A DNA stretch of 12,754 nt from Saprospiraceae bacterium. Lineage in GTDB: Bacteria > Bacteroidota > Bacteroidia > Chitinophagales > Saprospiraceae. Shown piece by piece: positions 1 to 5,849 of the stretch. A program made the position numbers and the translations under genes. Under the pieces are notes generated by a model that worked only from the letters and a program-made list of their open reading frames with translations, was not told where the DNA came from and ran no database searches. The stretch covers positions 1-12,754 of the forward strand of contig JALVEF010000190.1 of NCBI GenBank assembly GCA_027031185.1. The letters are read 5' to 3'. Position 1 is the stretch's first letter, and every line of letters starts with the position of its first letter.

Positions 1-1
1 T

Positions 2-292
2 TATGCAGTGGCCTTTCAGCATCAACGGGCCGACAGTCGCATCGTCCGCACCGGTTCAGTGGACTACATCGAAAAGGATCACGGGGGCCATTTCGTTCGC
101 TACGAATTTGAAATAAAGGGAGAAGACAAGGAGTTTATGCGAAACTTGATACACGAAGTCTGGGCCAAGATCCAAAACCGCGAATTTGATGAGGGTTGTG
201 AAAAGCCGTCCTGTCCGTGGTGCCGGTTTCGCCGGACCATGCGGGCGCCCGACTCCTTTCGCGATGAAGAGTTGTTGGGTTTGGATGATTGA
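2..292 (+). CDS. UvrD-like helicase / PD-(D/E)XK nuclease, C-terminal fragment (5' truncated by window edge)
   Basis: The frame is open to the left edge, so only about the last 97 residues are visible and no start codon should be assigned. The fragment ends with the motif GCEKPSCPWCRFRR, three cysteines spaced C-x4-C-x2-C, preceded by a helix containing VWAKIQNREF. This cysteine cluster at the extreme C-terminus is the known signature of iron-sulfur PD-(D/E)XK (RecB/AddB-like) nuclease domains, and the arrangement resembles the C-terminus of the large Bacteroidota UvrD/Rep helicases that carry such a domain. A DNA repair or recombination role is inferred from that family; the helicase motifs lie outside the window. 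It converges on the decarboxylase gene, with a 36-bp gap between the two stops. A stand-alone Cas4/RecB-like nuclease is an alternative. Confidence 0.7.
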   Translation, partial: YAVAFQHQRADSRIVRTGSVDYIEKDHGGHFVRYEFEIKGEDKEFMRNLIHEVWAKIQNREFDEGCEKPSCPWCRFRRTMRAPDSFRDEELLGLDD

Positions 293-318
293 ATGGTGGG
301 CCGTACCAGATCCCCCTA

Positions 319-346
319 TTTTTCATTTTTAATTTTTCATTTTTAA
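319..346. repeat. Two perfect tandem copies of an AT-rich 14-mer
   Basis: The unit TTTTTCATTTTTAA occurs twice head to tail. It sits between the convergent stops and overlaps the last four codons and the stop codon of the decarboxylase gene, so the C-terminal residues KMKN are encoded inside the repeat. It has T runs on the + strand but no hairpin, so I do not call it a terminator. Confidence 0.85.
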
Positions 347-1708
347 TTGAACAATCGTGTCGTTTGCCGTCTGCGACGGCCGGAACAGACGCGGCACCGG
401 CGTGCCATCCACCTCGTCCACCATCACGTAAGCCGGTGCCGGCACCAGGCAGTGCGTGATGCCGCCCATACCGCCCAACGCCTCCTGATAGGCACCCGTG
501 TGAAAAAATCCCACATACAAAGGCGCGTCCGGTTGGTATGCCGACAATAATACATCACCTTCCGGCGGATAGACATCCAGTTGGTCGCAGCTGATACCGC
601 CGATGCGCACGCGCGCGTGGGCGCGCGACCAGCCATTGAGTGGCAGGAGGATAAATTCCGTTTTTGTCGCCCAGGCATCGGGCAAGGTATTGATTAGGCT
701 GTCGTCCACCATGTACCAGGTGGTGGCGTTCATCTGTTTTTGGCCCAGCACCTTTAGCAGGACGGCGCCCGCTTCGCCGACGGTATAACTTCCGAACTCC
801 GTCATCAAATCGGGGACCGGCAGGCCCGCTTCCTGACAGTAGGCCGCGATGCGCCCGACTATGCGGCCGGTCAAGGCCGCATAGTCGGGCGCGTCATCCG
901 GACGATGCCGGATGGGGAAGCCGCCCCCCAAATTCAACTGTAGCGGCCCGGCCGATGGTTGCAGGCGGCCATAGACGTCCAACAGCCGGTCCAGTTCGGC
1001 CAAGTAATGATCAATGGCCTGCATGCCGTCATCAACGAAAAGGTGCAGCATGTCCAATTGCAGGCGGGAATCGGTACGTATCTGCTCGTACAGTGACTCT
1101 ATGCGCGTGTCCGGAACGCCCAAACGCGAAGCGCGGCCCGTGGCATCGTGCGTGGCCATTCGCAAACCGAGTCGAGCGGGACGCTCGCAATCTTTTTCCA
1201 TCATGGACTTGACGGCTGTCAGCTCCTCCTCATTGTCCAGGACGATGACGGAGCTGGTGAAGCCGGCGCGTTGCAAGTCCATTATCCGAGCCAGATATGC
1301 GGGGGTCTTGTAGCCATTGTGGATGATGTAGCGATCCCGGCGGATGTGTCCTTGCGCGGCCAGATGCAGGATGAGTTCCACATCAAAGACCGATGACGTC
1401 TCCAGATGGGCACCTGCAGCGAGGGCGCGCTCCACGACGGGGATCAGGGGATTGGCCTTGATACAGTAGGCGTAGCGATAGTGTGCGCGATAGGCGTGCC
1501 GGTCAAAGGCCGCGGCAAAATAGGACTCCGCCCGCCGGATCCGGTCTGTGATCGCCGGCAGATAGAGCATGCGCAGTGGTGTACCATATTGACGGGCGAG
1601 GGCGTACACGTCTATGCCATGAAAGCGAAGTGTGCCGCCGGCCACTTCAAAACCCGGGCCCGGAGCCCCGTATTGACGCGAAAAATATGATGCAAATGAT
1701 GACGGCAT
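329..1708 (-). CDS. Fold-type III PLP-dependent decarboxylase, probable arginine decarboxylase
   Basis: A 459-residue member of the alanine-racemase-fold decarboxylases (ornithine, arginine, diaminopimelate). The N-terminus (LRFHGIDVYALARQYGTPLR, about 27-46, followed by LYLPAI) matches the Bacteroidota arginine decarboxylase family of about 460 residues. Visible active-site features are the PLP lysine K84 in AYCIKAN, the glycine loop GGGFP (261-265), E304 in TEFGSYTV, the catalytic cysteine C374 in SCDQLD and Y407 in GAYQ. The expected reaction is arginine to agmatine, the first step of putrescine/spermidine synthesis. I chose ATG 1706-1708, since the family similarity begins just after it; no Shine-Dalgarno is visible. 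It lies 66 nt downstream of yjbQ on the same strand, so co-transcription is possible. Carboxynorspermidine or diaminopimelate decarboxylase cannot be excluded by eye. An 18-bp inverted repeat lies within the gene (851-892). Confidence 0.8.
   Translation of the reverse strand: MPSSFASYFSRQYGAPGPGFEVAGGTLRFHGIDVYALARQYGTPLRMLYLPAITDRIRRAESYFAAAFDRHAYRAHYRYAYCIKANPLIPVVERALAAGAHLETSSVFDVELILHLAAQGHIRRDRYIIHNGYKTPAYLARIMDLQRAGFTSSVIVLDNEEELTAVKSMMEKDCERPARLGLRMATHDATGRASRLGVPDTRIESLYEQIRTDSRLQLDMLHLFVDDGMQAIDHYLAELDRLLDVYGRLQPSAGPLQLNLGGGFPIRHRPDDAPDYAALTGRIVGRIAAYCQEAGLPVPDLMTEFGSYTVGEAGAVLLKVLGQKQMNATTWYMVDDSLINTLPDAWATKTEFILLPLNGWSRAHARVRIGGISCDQLDVYPPEGDVLLSAYQPDAPLYVGFFHTGAYQEALGGMGGITHCLVPAPAYVMVDEVDGTPVPRLFRPSQTANDTIVQLKMKN
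851..892. repeat. Perfect 18-bp inverted repeat inside the decarboxylase gene
   Basis: The arms GCGCCCGACTATGCGGCC (851-868) and GGCCGCATAGTCGGGCGC (875-892) are exact reverse complements separated by six bases. The structure covers codons for about residues 272-286 of the decarboxylase, just after the PLP glycine loop. The mRNA should form a very stable GC-rich hairpin. The reading frame is intact and the encoded residues fit the family. Confidence 0.9.
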
Positions 1709-1774
1709 GTACCGGTTCTGTTTGGGTGAATCGGGCCCGAAATTAGGGCTTTTATTTTGCTCCGTACGATCAGT

Positions 1775-2215
1775 TCAGTCTCCGATTACCGTAGCGAGCA
1801 ACCGGCGGCGCCCGCCGCGGTTGCGGAACTCGCACAAATAAATGCCTTGCCAGGTGCCTAGTGCCAGCCGGCCGTCTCTGACAGGGATCGTCACCGCGCT
1901 ACCGACCAAGGAGGCCTTGATGTGGGCCGGCATATCATCGGGGCCTTCGAGCGTGTGTTGGAGAAAAGGCAGGTTTTCCGGTACCAGGCGATTGAATACG
2001 GACTCAAAGTCCATCCGGACGGTCGGGTCGGCATTCTCATTGATGGTCAGGCCGGCGGAGGTGTGGAGGATGAAGAGATGGAGCAGGCCGTCCCGGGGCA
2101 GCTGGCCGGCGATGGCATCCAGAACGTGCGCGGTGATGAGATGGAAACCACGTGGGAAAGCGGGCAACCGGATGTCTATGTGGCGAATCAAAAGTACTTG
2201 GTAATCGTCGGACAA
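1775..2215 (-). CDS. yjbQ: YjbQ/UPF0047 family protein (secondary thiamine-phosphate synthase-like)
   Basis: A 146-residue single-domain protein with the family hallmarks in order: PRGFHLIT near the N-terminus, LHTSAGLTINENADP with a following acidic residue, DDMPAHIKASLVGSAVTIPV, and the C-terminal GTWQGIYLCEFRNRGGRR. YjbQ proteins are small soluble trimers; weak thiamine-phosphate synthase activity has been reported for the family, but the physiological role is uncertain. The ATG at 2213-2215 gives a 28-nt overlap with the upstream DUF6089 gene. A TTG at 2189-2191 is an alternative start: it forms a 4-nt TTGA overlap with the upstream TGA and gives a length closer to that of E. coli YjbQ. 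Either way, translational coupling to the upstream gene is likely. Confidence 0.9.
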   Translation of the reverse strand: MSDDYQVLLIRHIDIRLPAFPRGFHLITAHVLDAIAGQLPRDGLLHLFILHTSAGLTINENADPTVRMDFESVFNRLVPENLPFLQHTLEGPDDMPAHIKASLVGSAVTIPVRDGRLALGTWQGIYLCEFRNRGGRRRLLATVIGD

Positions 2216-3006
2216 GTAATACTGCCAAAGTAATACACCAGGCTGACGGTGGACAATACATACGTATCATTGCGGCTACTGTCGCCGCGTTGATTGCCCG
2301 GCCGGCTGATGCTCGGGTCACCGATGGAGCGGTCCGCCAGGAGCGGGGCGATGGGGCCGCGCAGCGCCTTCAGGTCGTCGGGATCCACATATACGGTGCT
2401 GACATCGTCCAGGTAGTCGTTGTACAACTTCCGGGCACTCACTTCAAAATTGAGACTCCATTCAAAACTCAAATCCACCTTGAAGCCGATGCCATAGGCC
2501 AGGGCGAGTGTCGTGTTGTAGTATTCCTCGCCGGTAAACTGGCCTTCCGTGCCGTATTCGCGGAGATTATAGACCGTGCCGTTGAGTTCGGCCTGCGGGT
2601 TGTAATTATAGACCGTGAAGCCGCCCAGCAGATAAGGCGTATAAAAATTGTCCCGGGAGCCGTGGTTATAATTAAAGAAATTGAATTCCAGCTGGCCTGT
2701 GGTCTCAAAGATATGAGATCGAAAGGACAGATTGCGGTTGTGCTCAAAGATATTATCCGAGTCGGAATCGTAGGCTTCCACGTGGCCATAGCCCAAAGAC
2801 AGCTTGGCATTGATGCGGGGGTTGAAGTCATAGCGGGCAAACACCTGGGCTGCCGGGCCGGGCCGATTGAGCCGGTAGTTGGTATTCAAATCGCCGAAGT
2901 AATAGGCCACACCGGCGCCGACGCCGGCCTCAAAGCCATGCTGGGCCGTAAGTGCCCAGGGGCTGCTCATCAACACCAACAAAAAGATGCCGGACATGTA
3001 TCTCAT
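2188..3006 (-). CDS. DUF6089 family outer-membrane beta-barrel protein
   Basis: About 272 residues from the chosen ATG (3004-3006). That start gives a clean signal peptide (MRYMSGIFLLVLMSSPWALTAQ without its last residues), whereas the longest reading frame would add 25 unlikely residues upstream. The mature part alternates short aromatic strands with turns (GAGVAYYFGDLNTNYR, LSFRSHIFETTGQLEFNFFN, YTPYLLGGFTVYNYNPQAEL), followed by NDYLDDVSTVYVDP and a late QRGDSSRND, which are typical of DUF6089. The family is Bacteroidota-specific and related to PorG-type barrels associated with type IX secretion, so an outer-membrane location is expected. A direct secretion role is inference only. No clear promoter is visible in the 110-bp gap from nadA. 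Its stop overlaps yjbQ. Confidence 0.88.
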   Translation of the reverse strand: MRYMSGIFLLVLMSSPWALTAQHGFEAGVGAGVAYYFGDLNTNYRLNRPGPAAQVFARYDFNPRINAKLSLGYGHVEAYDSDSDNIFEHNRNLSFRSHIFETTGQLEFNFFNYNHGSRDNFYTPYLLGGFTVYNYNPQAELNGTVYNLREYGTEGQFTGEEYYNTTLALAYGIGFKVDLSFEWSLNFEVSARKLYNDYLDDVSTVYVDPDDLKALRGPIAPLLADRSIGDPSISRPGNQRGDSSRNDTYVLSTVSLVYYFGSITCPTITKYF

Positions 3007-3116
3007 AAATGTGCTGTTTGTTTGCAAGCTATCCTGCAAGAAGCCTACCAATTGTGACTGTTTAGCAGAGCTGCAATACAACGCCGAAGCGGGGCGCTAT
3101 GTTGTGAGCTATGGGT

Positions 3117-4127
3117 TCAAACCAGGCCGGCCCGGGCAGATACTTCCAGCATGCGGTCAATGGAGCGCCGGGCATCGCGAATGACGTGCTCCGGCAGCGT
3201 GATCTCGGGCAACTCGTACTTCATACTCAAGTAGAGCTTTTCCAGCGTGTTGCGCTTCATGTGGGGGCATTCATTGCAGGCGCATTGGTTGTTGGGTGGT
3301 GCCGGGATAAATACCTTGTCGGGGCTAGCCTTTTCCATCTGGTGGATGATGCCCGGCTCGGTGGCCACGATAAAAGTGGTAGCATCGGACGTCCGGGTAT
3401 AGCGGAGCAAGCCCGATGTAGAGCCGATGAAATCAGCCTTGTCCAAGATGACCGGCTCACATTCCGGATGGGCGATCAGCTTGGCCTCCGGGTAGCGCAT
3501 TTGGAGCTTGGTAATTTTCTCGGCGGAAAAGATTTCGTGCACCATGCAGGAGCCGTTCCAAAGCACCATATCGCGCCCCGTCTTTTTGACCAGATACTTG
3601 CCCAGGTTGATATCGGGGGCGAAGATGATGGGCTGGTCCTTGGGGATGCTGTTGATGATGTGCACCGCATTGGTCGAAGTGCAGCAGATATCCGTCAGCG
3701 TCTTCATCTCCGCCGTCGTATTCACATAGCTGACGACGACGTGGTCGGGATACTTCTCCTTGAACAGGCGGAAGAGCGGCGCGGGGCACGAATCGGCCAG
3801 CGAGCAGCCCGCTTTCAAGTCGGGCAGCACGACTTTCTTGTCCGGCGACAGGATTTTGGCCGTCTCGGCCATGAAATGCACGCCCGCAAAGACGATCATA
3901 TCTGCATCCGTATCGGCGGCTTGCTGGGAAAGCCCCAGGCTATCGCCCACATAGTCCGCAATGTCCTGGATATCGCCTTCCTGATAATAATGGGCCAGAA
4001 TGACCGCATTTTTTTCCCGCTTGAGCTTTTCTATTTCCTCAAACAGGTCCAGCGTCGGATCTACCTCCATATCCAAGAAGCCGTTTTCTTCCAGGTCGCG
4101 GCGCGCTATTTCAAACACATCTGTCAT
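3117..4127 (-). CDS. nadA: Quinolinate synthase NadA
   Basis: NadA condenses iminoaspartate with dihydroxyacetone phosphate to quinolinate in de novo NAD synthesis, using a [4Fe-4S] cluster. From the chosen start the protein has 336 residues. The three cluster cysteines are C108 in KAGCSLADSC, C194 in NGSCMVH and, most likely, C287 in CACNECPHM. Other family blocks are AVILAHYYQ (41-49), YVNTTAEMK and TEPGIIHQM. I prefer ATG 4125-4127 (MTDVFEIARR) because the upstream extension to 4178 is basic and looks non-coding. The family typically has nadB and nadC partners, but neither is in this window. It diverges from the thioredoxin-SPOR gene across a 368-bp gap. No TAnnTTTG box was found upstream, so its promoter is unassigned. 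Confidence 0.97.
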   Translation of the reverse strand: MTDVFEIARRDLEENGFLDMEVDPTLDLFEEIEKLKREKNAVILAHYYQEGDIQDIADYVGDSLGLSQQAADTDADMIVFAGVHFMAETAKILSPDKKVVLPDLKAGCSLADSCPAPLFRLFKEKYPDHVVVSYVNTTAEMKTLTDICCTSTNAVHIINSIPKDQPIIFAPDINLGKYLVKKTGRDMVLWNGSCMVHEIFSAEKITKLQMRYPEAKLIAHPECEPVILDKADFIGSTSGLLRYTRTSDATTFIVATEPGIIHQMEKASPDKVFIPAPPNNQCACNECPHMKRNTLEKLYLSMKYELPEITLPEHVIRDARRSIDRMLEVSARAGLV

Positions 4128-4220
4128 GGCAGTAGTTTTTACCGTTTTTCGGGGCAGCGCACGGTCGTCACACCGCACGAAACTTCCGCCAATAGAACGC
4201 TCACTTTTTGAGAATGTTTT

Positions 4221-4241
4221 ATGCGGCTTTTACGGCCGCAT
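4221..4241. promoter_or_regulatory. Inverted repeat upstream of nadA
   Basis: ATGCGGC and GCCGCAT flank a 7-base loop, about 94 bp upstream of the nadA start. It is not followed by a T tract in either direction, so it is not a terminator. An operator or a 5' UTR hairpin is possible; function is unproven. Confidence 0.3.
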
Positions 4242-4422
4242 CCCACCCGCCCGCCCGGTTTACTCATATTACAATTTTGCTTAATAGCTTGGTTTTCAAG
4301 GCATTATCCCGCAAAGTGGCATCATATTTGAGAAAAAATTGTATTGATGACTTTTTTGACCTATAATTGTGTCGCTTTGATTTCGTTATACATTGTGTAG
4401 TCTCAAAGCCTCACACTTTCTT

Positions 4423-4438
4423 CCGGTAATCTTACCGG
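4423..4438. promoter_or_regulatory. Short inverted repeat upstream of the Trx-SPOR gene
   Basis: CCGGTAA and TTACCGG are perfect 7-bp arms around a 2-base spacer, 57 bp before the Trx-SPOR start and 22 bp before the leader ORF. The near-continuous palindrome looks more like a dimeric repressor site than an RNA hairpin, but nothing else supports this. Confidence 0.3.
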
Positions 4439-4460
4439 TCAAACTGCAGCGACAAACACC

Positions 4461-4499
4461 ATGAACAAGAGTAAAGTCGCCCCAAACCTACTCAAATGA
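4461..4499 (+). CDS. Possible 12-residue leader peptide ORF
   Basis: An ATG opens a 13-codon frame (MNKSKVAPNLLK plus stop) whose TGA overlaps the ATG of the Trx-SPOR gene as ATGA. The 4-nt overlap is the classic arrangement for translational coupling, and the peptide is basic with no repeated regulatory codon, so amino-acid attenuation is unlikely. It may be chance; there is no Shine-Dalgarno in front of it. Confidence 0.3.
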   Translation: MNKSKVAPNLLK

Positions 4500-5305
4500 G
4501 AACCGCTATCATCACCATCATCCTGCTCGCCGCCACTACATTTCACGCGAGTGCTTCCAAGGTTCCGTTTATCAATGGCAGCATCTTTAAGGCCAAAGAA
4601 AAGGCCGGCACGGAAGGCAAGCTGTACTTTGTGGACTTCTACGCCAGTTGGTGTGCCCCTTGCCGGCTGATGGACGAGACGACCTACGAAGATCCCGCCG
4701 TCGTGCAATACATCAACGCACATTATATCCCCGTCAAAGTCAACATCGAGGACTTTGACGGCTATGCCTACAAGCAGCAATACAACGTGCGACGCATCCC
4801 CGCCACGCTGATCTTTGACTCCCGGGGCCGCCTGCTCGAACACATCGAAGACTCCCTGACACCGGCCGAGATGCTCGCCTTGCTCAAAAAGCACAACAAG
4901 GCCTACAATCGCAAGGTCATCATCAAAAAGAAGAAGTTGCCCGCACCCAAACCGCCCGTCGCCCACAGCCAGCCGGCCAAAAAGCCGGCAGCCAAGAAGA
5001 AGAAAAAGGTATTAGCCGCCGGCAACGGGCTTTTCCGCTTCGATGTCAAGCGCGAAGAAGCATCCGGCTACTCCGTGCAGATCGGCGTCTTCGCCGACTA
5101 CGCCAACGTCCTGGTCCAATCCGAAAAACTCGCCAAAAAGTACAAGAAACCTACGTTGGTGCACATTGCCACGCTCAATGACCGCATCGTCTATCGCGTC
5201 CTCGTCGGCCGGTTCAAAAGCAAAAAGGACGCCCTGTCCCTGATGCAGCGCATCAAAGCAGATGGCGGCGACGCCGTGATCAAGTCGCTCGAAAGCCTGG
5301 AATGA
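4496..5305 (+). CDS. Secreted thioredoxin-fold protein fused to a SPOR domain
   Basis: A 269-residue protein with four parts. Residues 1-20 form a signal peptide with hydrophobic core IITIILLAATTF. Residues 25-135 are a thioredoxin fold with the redox motif WCAPC (C53, C56) and the cis-proline P102 in RRIPAT. Residues 138-175 are a Lys/Pro/Ala-rich linker. Residues 191-267 are a SPOR domain (YSVQIGVFADYAN..., then YRVLVGRFKSKKDAL). SPOR domains bind peptidoglycan stripped of stem peptides, usually at division septa, while thioredoxin domains reduce or isomerise disulfides. The inferred role is a periplasmic thiol-disulfide protein held at the cell wall. The ATG at 4496 starts directly at the signal peptide. 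It stands alone in the + direction, diverging from nadA. The substrate is unknown. Confidence 0.9.
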   Translation: MRTAIITIILLAATTFHASASKVPFINGSIFKAKEKAGTEGKLYFVDFYASWCAPCRLMDETTYEDPAVVQYINAHYIPVKVNIEDFDGYAYKQQYNVRRIPATLIFDSRGRLLEHIEDSLTPAEMLALLKKHNKAYNRKVIIKKKKLPAPKPPVAHSQPAKKPAAKKKKKVLAAGNGLFRFDVKREEASGYSVQIGVFADYANVLVQSEKLAKKYKKPTLVHIATLNDRIVYRVLVGRFKSKKDALSLMQRIKADGGDAVIKSLESLE

Positions 5306-5364
5306 GCAGCCGGATCAATGATAAATTGTAACTATGTGCTTACTCCAATAACTCCGGCAAGAAA

Positions 5365-5460
5365 CGGTATAGCGGTTTAACGGTGTGACGGTGTAGCGGT
5401 GTAACGGGGTAGCGGTGTAACGGGGTAGCGGTATAGCGGTATAGCGGTTTAGCGGTATAG
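5365..5460. repeat. Octamer tandem array, consensus CGGTNTAG (12 units)
   Basis: Twelve consecutive 8-base units without an indel: CGGTATAG, CGGTTTAA, CGGTGTGA, CGGTGTAG, CGGTGTAA, CGGGGTAG and so on. Variation is almost confined to positions 4, 5, 7 and 8. Further units flank the inverted-repeat element at 5544-5555 and 5660-5670. The period is not a multiple of three and no frame across it is convincing, so it is not coding. Confidence 0.92.
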
Positions 5461-5464
5461 CGGT

Positions 5465-5475
5465 CCCGCACTTAC
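5465..5475 (+). repeat. Truncated left end of the ~100-bp inverted-repeat element
   Basis: CCCGCACTTAC matches the first 11 bases of the element at 5556 and 7784, directly after the octamer array, then similarity stops. The preceding bases AGCGGT are also the same as before the full copy at 5556. Confidence 0.5.
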
Positions 5476-5483
5476 AGTTAGAT

Positions 5484-5511
5484 GGACCAAGGTCAACGGT
5501 CCAAGGTAAAC
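5484..5511. repeat. Heptamer tandem repeat, consensus GGTCAAC (array 1)
   Basis: Four 7-base units in a row: GGACCAA, GGTCAAC, GGTCCAA, GGTAAAC. The same kind of array recurs at 5725-5752. Confidence 0.7.
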
Positions 5512-5555
5512 GGGCTCAACGCTTCGCGTTGATAGGGTAGAAACGGTTTAGCGGT

Positions 5556-5658
5556 CCCGCACTTACTTGCCCTTAGTGCGAAGTAAATGGCCTCCATCAT
5601 ACAAAAAGCCTATGCGGAAGGCCCAAAGCCAAAACCAGGCAAAGCAAGTAAGTGCGGG
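5556..5658. repeat. Inverted-repeat element, copy A (103 bp, MITE- or REP-like)
   Basis: The ends CCCGCACTTACTTGC (5556-5570) and GCAAGTAAGTGCGGG (5644-5658) are perfect 15-bp inverted repeats. Internally CGCACT/AGTGCG and GGCCT/AGGCC can form smaller hairpins. Copy B at 7784-7883 aligns without gaps over 100 bp with 15 differences by my count. Octamer units of the CGGTNTAG type lie on both sides, so the copy appears inserted into that array. There is no internal ORF of note; mobilisation would have to be in trans. Confidence 0.8.
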
Positions 5659-5724
5659 GCGGTATAGCGGTCCCGCTTCGACTTCGCCCTTCGATTTCAC
5701 TCAGGGCATCGCTCAGCGACCAAA

Positions 5725-5752
5725 GGTCAACGGTCCAAGGTACATGGTAGTA
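5725..5752. repeat. Heptamer tandem repeat (array 2)
   Basis: Units GGTCAAC, GGTCCAA, GGTACAT, GGTAGTA. The first two are identical to units 2 and 3 of the array at 5484-5511; the last two are degenerate. Confidence 0.6.
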
Positions 5753-5812
5753 TCAGGGCAATAATGGCATATTAGCGCAAAAAGAACGGGGACCTAAACT
5801 GTCGCAAAAATT

Positions 5813-5848
5813 GAATGTAGAGACGCCAGGCCTGGCGTCTCTACATTC
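5813..5848. repeat. Perfect 36-bp palindrome upstream of hutI
   Basis: GAATGTAGAGACGCCAGG is followed directly by its exact reverse complement, with no spacer. The palindrome ends one base before the hutI -7 box, so it covers the place of the -33 element. Palindromes of the GTAGAGACG...CGTCTCTAC type are known to be dispersed in several bacterial genomes, so this may be one copy of such a family. No T tract follows it. Confidence 0.92.
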
Positions 5849-5849
5849 G

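Larger units (their letters stand above)
4128..4495. other. Divergent intergenic region between nadA and the Trx-SPOR gene
   Basis: This 368-bp region must hold promoters for both directions, but I found no full Bacteroidota consensus on either strand. It contains a 7-bp inverted repeat with a 7-nt loop at 4221-4241 (ATGCGGC / GCCGCAT), another at 4423-4438, an AT-rich middle (about 4260-4400), and a 12-codon leader ORF ending at 4499. No larger gene or known RNA was recognised. Confidence 0.7.

Noticed and set aside
603..1690. Several + strand open frames opposite the decarboxylase gene
   Set aside because: They overlap a gene with full active-site motifs and lack any recognisable domain.
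2152..3057. 301-codon open frame on the + strand opposite the DUF6089 gene
   Set aside because: It is antisense to a gene with a signal peptide and clear family motifs; the translation is low in recognisable structure and results from third-position GC bias.
3111..4211. 366-codon + strand open frame opposite nadA
   Set aside because: NadA on the minus strand has all cluster cysteines and family blocks; the opposite frame is a shadow.
5365..5760. CRISPR array
   Set aside because: The units are 7 or 8 bases with no spacers, and no cas gene is present.
5567..5764. 65-codon open frame across inverted-repeat element copy A
   Set aside because: It starts inside the repeat, runs through simple-repeat sequence and has no family signature or promoter.
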